36,102 nucleotides of DNA, taken from contig JARRCD010000007.1 of assembly GCA_029982875.1 (NCBI GenBank), positions 1-36,102 of the forward strand. Direction: 5' to 3'. The stretch comes from Candidatus Cloacimonadota bacterium (GTDB taxonomy: Bacteria; Cloacimonadota; Cloacimonadia; Cloacimonadales; Cloacimonadaceae). Below the pieces are notes generated by a model. It made no database searches, was not told the origin of the DNA, and saw nothing but the letters and a program-made list of their open reading frames with translations. The position numbers and the translations under genes are program-made. Of the stretch, positions 31,415 to 36,102 are shown in pieces (positions within the stretch are counted from its first letter, which is position 1; each line of letters begins with the position of its first letter).

Positions 31415-32221
31415 ATGATCCCCTTTCCTGATATTAATCCTGAAATAGTCAATTTTTCCCTTTTGGGGCTGAATCTGCACATACGTTGGTATGGTTTGTT
31501 TTATGTCCTCAGCTTTGTCCTGGCCTATTTTTTGTATCGTCCCTTACTTCGGTTTAAGGGCATCGAATTGGATCGGGACAAATATGAATCTATCATCTTT
31601 TATTTGATGCTGGGAGTTATAATTGGGGGCAGGATTGGCTATGTATTGTTTTACAATTTGATGTATTATCTTGCTCATCCTCTGGAGATTTTTGCGGTCT
31701 GGGAAGGAGGCATGAGCTTTCACGGGGGTGCTTTGGGTGTGATAATTGCCGGCATCCTCTTTTGCCGGAAATACAAGCTCTCCTTCATGGCTATGGCAGA
31801 CCCCGCCATGCCCTTGGTAGCCATAGGTTTGGCCTTGGGGCGATTGGGTAATTTTATCAATGCCGAGCTGTGGGGTAAGGTGACGACCCTGCCTTGGGGG
31901 GTGATCTTCCCCGGTGCCGGAGAGTTACCCCGCCATCCCACGCAGCTCTATGAGATGCTGACCGAGGGTTTACTCTTGGGTTTGATATCCTACATCATTC
32001 TGCGCAAAAGGCTCAAGAGTGGTTTGGGCTTTTGGACCTTTATCGGCGGTTATGGCATTGTGCGCTTCTTGATTGAATTTGTGCGGGTGCCGGATGACAT
32101 TAGTTTTTATGAAGATTTTGGCTTTATCTTTGGGTTTATGAGTATTGGCCAGTTTCTTTCGTTGCTGATGATCATTGCCGCTGGGCTGGGGCTGTGGATG
32201 CTATACAGGAGGAAGGCATGA
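31415..32221 (+). CDS. lgt: Prolipoprotein diacylglyceryl transferase
   Basis: The 268-residue membrane enzyme attaches diacylglycerol to the lipobox Cys of prolipoproteins. Hallmarks: LHIRWYGLFYVLSF, GGRIGYVLFYN, WEGGMSFHGGALG with His103, LGRLGNFINAELWG with Arg143, and RHPTQLYEM, at the same positions as in E. coli Lgt. About seven hydrophobic stretches fit the membrane topology. The start at 31415 has a GAAG-type site close upstream; an in-frame ATG at 31391 would overlap etfB and lacks one. The downstream lipoprotein gene starts with ATGA overlap, and its product is presumably an Lgt substrate. Confidence 0.95.
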   Translation: MIPFPDINPEIVNFSLLGLNLHIRWYGLFYVLSFVLAYFLYRPLLRFKGIELDRDKYESIIFYLMLGVIIGGRIGYVLFYNLMYYLAHPLEIFAVWEGGMSFHGGALGVIIAGILFCRKYKLSFMAMADPAMPLVAIGLALGRLGNFINAELWGKVTTLPWGVIFPGAGELPRHPTQLYEMLTEGLLLGLISYIILRKRLKSGLGFWTFIGGYGIVRFLIEFVRVPDDISFYEDFGFIFGFMSIGQFLSLLMIIAAGLGLWMLYRRKA

Positions 32222-32931
32222 GACGATTTTTGTTAGTAATCAGCCTGGTGCTGGCGCTGCTATTGGCATCGTGTGCCGGGTTCAAAGGCGGCGATGAAGC
32301 CAGGTTGCGGGCAGAACTCCGCAAATGGGAAAACTTTACGGGTAGTGGCATCATGGAGGTCTCGGCTTTTGGTCTCAGTTTGCGCAAACCCTTCACTTTT
32401 GCCAAGAGCTTAGAGCAGATGCGGCTGGATGTCATAGAAGGGGGCATCTTTGGTGCTGGAGCAGCGCCCTTGCTCAGTGTATATCTGGGAGAGTATTTCG
32501 CTTTTAAATCTCCGGCGATGCCGGCCTTGGAAGCTATCAATCTGGCAGATAAGGTCCCTCGGAGCGCTAATGCTCTTTTTGCCTCGGAGGATTACATCTA
32601 CGATCATTATGGGGCTGAGATCATCAGAGCAAAGGCCATCGTGCGGGATAGCCTTACCATCCAATTTGCTCCAAACTACCAGCTCAAATCTGTGCAAGAC
32701 CGCAAATCCGGCCTGAATCTTAAGGCAGCTTACAATAGCCGCGGGGATATCGATACCATAGACATCACGGCTGGCAATGGGATGCGGGTTAGCTTGATAT
32801 TTGACGAAGTTTCCTATGCCAAGGCCGATATTGTGCCTTTACCTCCTCAACAAGGCAGCAAGCAATCTCTGCAGGAGATCCTCCAGGATGGCGGGATGAG
32901 GCAAATTTTAAAAGGATTTTTGGGTAACTAA
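32218..32931 (+). CDS. Lipoprotein of unknown function (LolA/LolB-like fold possible)
   Basis: The 237-residue protein starts with a lipoprotein signal (LVLALLLASC, lipid-bearing Cys19). The body is predicted alpha/beta: LRKWENFTGSGIMEVSAFG, FTFAKSLEQMRLDVIEGGIFGAG, YDHYGAEIIRAKAIVRDSLTIQF, LNLKAAYNSRGDIDTIDI. The run of antiparallel strands with an outer-membrane lipoprotein signal resembles the LolA/LolB or DUF4292-type lipid-binding fold; this is a weak, remembered likeness. It has an AGGAGG site, shares ATGA with lgt, and is one base from purB. Confidence 0.78.
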   Translation: MRRFLLVISLVLALLLASCAGFKGGDEARLRAELRKWENFTGSGIMEVSAFGLSLRKPFTFAKSLEQMRLDVIEGGIFGAGAAPLLSVYLGEYFAFKSPAMPALEAINLADKVPRSANALFASEDYIYDHYGAEIIRAKAIVRDSLTIQFAPNYQLKSVQDRKSGLNLKAAYNSRGDIDTIDITAGNGMRVSLIFDEVSYAKADIVPLPPQQGSKQSLQEILQDGGMRQILKGFLGN

Positions 32932-34227
32932 ATGATATCACGTTATGCTTTACCGGAAATGGATCGCATCTGGACTCAAAAAAACAGGTATAGCTGCTGG
33001 CTGGAAGTGGAATTGGCAGCCGCCAAAGCCATGCACGAAATGGGGATTATCCCCAGCGCTGATTTTCAGGCTATAAACGATAAAGCTGATTTTGATGAGG
33101 AGCGCATTGCCGAGATCGAGGCTGTTACCAGACACGACATGATCGCCTTTCTCACCAATGTAGGCGAATATGTTGGTCCCGCAGCCCGCTGGATTCATTA
33201 TGGTATGACCTCATCAGATGTTTTGGATACAGCCACCGCCTTACAGCTCAAGCAAGCAGGAGAATTGATCTTTTCGGAGCTATACCGTCTGGCGGAGACT
33301 CTCAAGCTGAAAGCACGTGAACACCGTCATACACTATGCATGGGGCGCAGCCATGGCATTCACGCTGAGCCTACTTCTTTTGGCTTGAAATTTGCCCTTT
33401 GGTATGATGAAACTCAACGTAATATTCGGCGCTTGGAAGAGGCTATCAAAATCGTGAGTGTAGCGCAGATCTCCGGAGCTGTAGGAAACTATGCGCATCT
33501 GGATCCGGAAGTGGAAGCACGCGCCTGTAAGTATCTTGAGCTCCAGCCGGTGAATATCTCCACTCAGGTCATCCAACGGGATCGTCATGCTCAATTTCTC
33601 TTTACCCTTGCTCAGATAGGTTCAACCATCGAAAAGATAGCCTTGGAAATCCGACATCTCCAGCGCACAGAAGTCCGTGAAGCAGAAGAAAACTTCAGCA
33701 GCGGGCAAAAGGGCAGTTCTGCCATGCCCCATAAACGTAATCCTATCCTCAGCGAACAGCTTTGCGGTCTTTCCCGCATTCTCCGCAGCAATGCCCATAC
33801 TGCGCTGGAAAATAACGCCCTGTGGCACGAGCGTGATATCTCGCACAGCAGTGTGGAACGCATCATTTTGCCGGATAGCTGCATTCTCACGCATTATATG
33901 CTGGTAAAATGCACGACCCTGATCGATACTCTGGCCGTGTATCCCGAAAACATGATGAAGAATATCGAGCTCACCGGGGGGCTGGTCTTCTCGCAGGCTT
34001 TGCTCTTGCATTTAGCCAAGACCGGTATGAGTCGCGAAAAGGCATACAGCTTGGTACAGCGCGCCGCCATGCAGTCTATTAGTGAAGGCGAGGATTTTAA
34101 AAGCCTCATCCTGGCCGATAAAGAGATCACCACTGCCCTGAGCAGAGAAACTGTCGCCGGGATCTTCTCTTACGACCGTTATCTGCGCCAGGTGGATTAT
34201 ATCTACCGCCGTTGTGGCATCATCTAA
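32932..34227 (+). CDS. purB: Adenylosuccinate lyase
   Basis: The 431-residue enzyme catalyses two steps of purine synthesis, cleaving SAICAR and adenylosuccinate to release fumarate. The signature GSSAMPHKRNPILSEQ (about 262-277) with flexible loop Ser is exact for the family. Also visible are VTRHDMIAFLTNVGEYVG, HYGMTSSDVLDTATAL, GRSHGIHAEPTSFGLK and SGAVGNYAHLDPEVEA. Length is normal for the short (about 430) form. It starts directly after the lipoprotein stop codon, and a DUF2147 gene follows. Confidence 0.97.
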   Translation: MISRYALPEMDRIWTQKNRYSCWLEVELAAAKAMHEMGIIPSADFQAINDKADFDEERIAEIEAVTRHDMIAFLTNVGEYVGPAARWIHYGMTSSDVLDTATALQLKQAGELIFSELYRLAETLKLKAREHRHTLCMGRSHGIHAEPTSFGLKFALWYDETQRNIRRLEEAIKIVSVAQISGAVGNYAHLDPEVEARACKYLELQPVNISTQVIQRDRHAQFLFTLAQIGSTIEKIALEIRHLQRTEVREAEENFSSGQKGSSAMPHKRNPILSEQLCGLSRILRSNAHTALENNALWHERDISHSSVERIILPDSCILTHYMLVKCTTLIDTLAVYPENMMKNIELTGGLVFSQALLLHLAKTGMSREKAYSLVQRAAMQSISEGEDFKSLILADKEITTALSRETVAGIFSYDRYLRQVDYIYRRCGII

Positions 34228-34241
34228 ACAAGGAGATAGCA

Positions 34242-34682
34242 ATGAAAAAGATGCTCGTTACCCTCATCGCTTTCAGCCTCATATTCCCGATCTTTGCCCA
34301 AGGCGCAGATCGCATTATCGGAGTCTGGTTTAATGGTGACAAGAGCAGCAAGATCGAGATTAGCCAAAATGAAGCTGGCAAATTTGAGGGGCATATAGTA
34401 TGGCTCAAAGAACCTAACGATGCTGCAGGAGAGCCCAAGACCGACCACAATAATCCCCAAGCTAAACTTGCCCAACGTCCCCTGCTGGGCTTGCAGGTGC
34501 TCTCTGAGCTGGATTATAAAGGCAAAGGCAAATACGATGACGGTAAGATCTACGATCCCCAAAGCGGCAAGACTTACTCCGCAAAAGCTGAAATGGTGAA
34601 TAATAACACCCTCGCCCTGCGTGGCTACATTGGCATCTCCTTTGCCGGCAGAACCGTTACCTGGACCCGCACCACTAAATAA
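34242..34682 (+). CDS. DUF2147 domain secreted protein
   Basis: The 146-residue protein has a signal peptide (MKKMLVTLIAFSLIFPIFAQGA) and a compact beta-rich DUF2147 domain: IIGVWFNGDKSSKIEISQN, FEGHIVWLKEPND, PLLGLQVLSELDYKGKGKYDDGKIYDPQSGKTYSAKAEM and LRGYIGISFAGRTVTWTR. Such periplasmic proteins are widespread, with unknown role. AAGGAGATAG lies upstream of the ATG at 34242; in-frame codons from 34212 lie inside purB. It is the second-last gene of the plus-strand operon. Confidence 0.88.
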   Translation: MKKMLVTLIAFSLIFPIFAQGADRIIGVWFNGDKSSKIEISQNEAGKFEGHIVWLKEPNDAAGEPKTDHNNPQAKLAQRPLLGLQVLSELDYKGKGKYDDGKIYDPQSGKTYSAKAEMVNNNTLALRGYIGISFAGRTVTWTRTTK

Positions 34683-34699
34683 TTTAAGCTCTGAGCGCT

Positions 34700-35341
34700 G
34701 TGACTCCTTACAAACCCCAGATCTCCAAAACGAACAGGCCTGATTACTTACTCTCCGAGGGAGATGTCCTGCGGCAGATCAAAAAACTGCAATACCGCGC
34801 TCAGATACTCCCTCTTATCATCATAGCCTTTTCCTTTTGGATGACCATCACTTTCGGGCACATCGCCTGGCTGCGTATCGTCTTTATGATCCTCACGCTT
34901 GCTGGGCTCATCGGCTTCTTCATCACTGCGTTGCAATTTCGCTATCGCAATCGCATCCCCATGCCCGAACCCGATAGCGTTTACTGCCCCAACTCCGGGA
35001 AAGTGCAAAACTTACAGGTGCTTGGAAATAAAACCATTTTCGAGATCGTTAAACACCGCTTTGATCCCGTGGAAATCCGCTGTCCGGCAGATAACTGCAT
35101 TCTCGAAGCTGGGGAACTGATCCTGCCCCATGAAGATATCCGCATCAGCTTCAGCGCCGACCGCATCATCCGCATCGAAAATGCCCGCATGAAAGCCGGC
35201 GAGGTGATCTTTCTGATGCTCGGCAAAGGCCGCTGCCGCATTGAAATGCCCAAAAATCTGCCCTTACTGCTCAAAAATGGCGCAAGCTGCGATTCAGGCT
35301 CCAGTCGGATCTACACCCGTCAATCCCTGAGCCAAGGCTAA
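34700..35341 (+). CDS. Unknown membrane protein with cysteine pairs
   Basis: The 213-residue frame begins at a GTG with a weak upstream site (GAGCG), so the start is uncertain. Two membrane helices lie at about 35-55 and 58-80, followed by a soluble C-terminal region. That region has Cys in VYCPNSGKVQ and two in IRCPADNCILEAGE; these resemble zinc-ribbon or redox pairs. A beta-rich stretch (DIRISFSADRIIRIENAR, AGEVIFLMLGKGRCRIEM) ends it. I recognise no family. It follows the DUF2147 gene by 17 bases and codon usage and frame look like its neighbours, so it is probably real. Confidence 0.65.
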   Translation: MTPYKPQISKTNRPDYLLSEGDVLRQIKKLQYRAQILPLIIIAFSFWMTITFGHIAWLRIVFMILTLAGLIGFFITALQFRYRNRIPMPEPDSVYCPNSGKVQNLQVLGNKTIFEIVKHRFDPVEIRCPADNCILEAGELILPHEDIRISFSADRIIRIENARMKAGEVIFLMLGKGRCRIEMPKNLPLLLKNGASCDSGSSRIYTRQSLSQG

Positions 35342-35879
35342 TTCAGCGTAGAAGAGCCCTTCCCCTTTGCAAAAAAGGTTTCCTATTATGCAATGTTTAG
35401 TTGATAACTATAGCATACTCCCCTAAAATTATCTGTAAGAAATATCTATTCTAAAAAAACTAAAACAACAGACAGACATAACAGGAAAAGGTAGTGTCTC
35501 AAAGGTTGGTGTAGATTCCAACTCATTGTTTCTCAGGTTGGTTGAGGGCATATGATATCCCTCGTTACTCACAGTCTGTGTAAGGCCATACGACCAATTG
35601 CACTGTTTTCTTCTTGTTTATCCAAGTCAAGTTCTTCTTCATAAATAATCTATGAAGATAGCAATAGGGTTATGCGTTATTTTTAAGCGCCGATGGCACT
35701 AAACCTTCTCAACCCTCGCAACCCAATTCTTCAATTTTCAATTCCCCCCGGGTCCCATCGGGAAGGCATTTTAGATAGCATAACGCAAGACGCTCTCACC
35801 ATTCCCTGGTGCCACTTGATTCTGTTCCAAGGTGCCGCAGGGGAATCAAGATAAAGCGATATCTCAGGATTTCCAGTTG

Positions 35880-35985
35880 TAGAGCTTTCACGGTTCCCCA
35901 AGTGAAGACCCAAGACATCGCAGTGCCCATCTTCTCTGAGGCCAATCGCGATCAACACTGCCGTAGAATTAACCTTGCCCTACTT
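35880..35985 (-). pseudogene. IS256-type transposase remnant
   Basis: The minus strand here encodes STAVLIAIGLREDGHCDVLG followed by LHLGNRESS. This matches the conserved core of IS256/Transposase_mut enzymes (usual form AVLVAIGVNEDGxREVLGLxxGxxES). The similarity stops abruptly after NRES, the upstream frame has a stop codon just before KVNSTAV, and no catalytic DDE context follows; a formal open frame runs to 35731 but its sequence does not fit. Only about 30 residues remain, so the element is long dead. Assignment is by remembered motif. Confidence 0.6.
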
Positions 35986-36011
35986 GATTCATTCTCGATT
36001 TCGTATCGGGT

Positions 36012-36057
36012 TCAAGTCCTGATCAAGTCCTGATCAGGAGAGCATCAGGACTTGATC
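36012..36057. repeat. Tandem 11-mer and palindrome built on TCAAGTCCTGA
   Basis: TCAAGTCCTGA occurs twice in direct tandem (36012-36022 and 36023-36033). The second copy is part of a 14-base inverted repeat: GATCAAGTCCTGAT (36021-36034) against ATCAGGACTTGATC (36044-36057), loop of 9 bases. The words TCAAGTC/GACTTGA also form the palindrome at 19-67. A dispersed REP-like repeat family is likely. Confidence 0.8.
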
Positions 36058-36102
36058 TCAAGTTATAATCGAAATAGCAAAATAGGCTACTCGATGCCCT
36101 GC

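Larger units (their letters stand above)
35342..36102. other. Gene-free right edge with transposase debris and repeats
   Basis: No intact gene. Contents: a hairpin GAGGG...CCCTC (35544-35563) with ATAT/ATAT inner arms, a GC-rich CCCCCCGGG segment near 35744, an IS256-type transposase remnant (about 35880-35980, minus strand), and a palindromic/tandem repeat (36012-36057). The base composition is AT-rich to about 35480 and mixed afterwards. This looks like an accessory or decaying zone like the left edge. Confidence 0.6.

Noticed and set aside
35731-35958. Intact 75-residue protein on the minus strand
   Set aside because: Only the first 30 or so residues match IS256-type transposase; the rest has no family resemblance, so it is treated as a relic.
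1-36102. tRNA, rRNA, tmRNA, RNase P RNA or CRISPR arrays
   Set aside because: I looked for conserved words and regularly spaced repeats by eye and saw none; a covariance-model scan would be needed to exclude small RNAs, especially in 21930-22737.

Overview
The window looks like chromosomal DNA from a diderm bacterium of the Fibrobacteres-Chlorobi-Bacteroidetes (FCB) side of the tree, quite possibly Candidatus Cloacimonadota. This placement is an inference. It rests on the large secreted protein at 10581-13319, whose C-terminus is a type IX-like 'YPNPFNP...' sorting domain, on LptE, LolA and SurA-like envelope genes, a DUF3098 protein, a DUF2147 protein and a GNAT/PlsC aminolipid-type pair. 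No rRNA, tRNA or CRISPR array was seen.

Left edge (1-1039): a near-perfect palindrome, the 5' end of an unrecognised small gene, and an IS1380-type transposase remnant that has lost its catalytic core. Then a compact minus-strand operon (8286 down to 1040): two lipoproteins (one a PpiC-type isomerase), a SurA-like isomerase, PgpA, YajC, peptide deformylase, Fmt, a DUF116 protein and an HtrA-like protease. It combines envelope-protein folding and quality control with N-terminal formyl-methionine handling.

Origin (8287-10132): the gene-free 8287-8623 holds five perfect DnaA boxes and several near-matches next to a DnaA-trio-like tract and an AT-rich segment, immediately downstream of dnaA (8624-9955). 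More boxes lie upstream of dnaA. This is very probably oriC, with a Bacillus-like bipartite layout but a lipoprotein operon where dnaN would be.

10581-20700 is all minus strand: a 912-residue secreted protein with its own promoter and terminator, then an operon in transcription order lptE, rsuA/rluB-type pseudouridine synthase, ychF, ftsK, lolA, manC-type nucleotidyltransferase and a SagB-type nitroreductase. Divergently, at 20799, lies a DNA-binding/PTS EIIA fusion followed by purE. A gene-poor 0.8 kb (21930-22737) separates these from a second minus-strand operon (26863 down to 22738): GNAT N-acyltransferase, PlsC acyltransferase, DUF3098, DUF58 and a two-subunit class I fumarase.

A plus-strand operon (27167-35341), with a good sigma70-like promoter, carries a sugar-nucleotide epimerase/dehydratase, an SLBB export-type protein, a DegT/DnrJ aminotransferase, EtfB, Lgt, a lipoprotein, PurB, a DUF2147 protein and an unknown membrane protein. 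The right edge (35342-36102) is gene-free and holds an IS256-type transposase remnant and another palindromic repeat.

Most genes are housekeeping. The most interesting signals are the origin architecture and the repeat and transposase debris at the two edges. I did not find a convincing new defence or mobile system.
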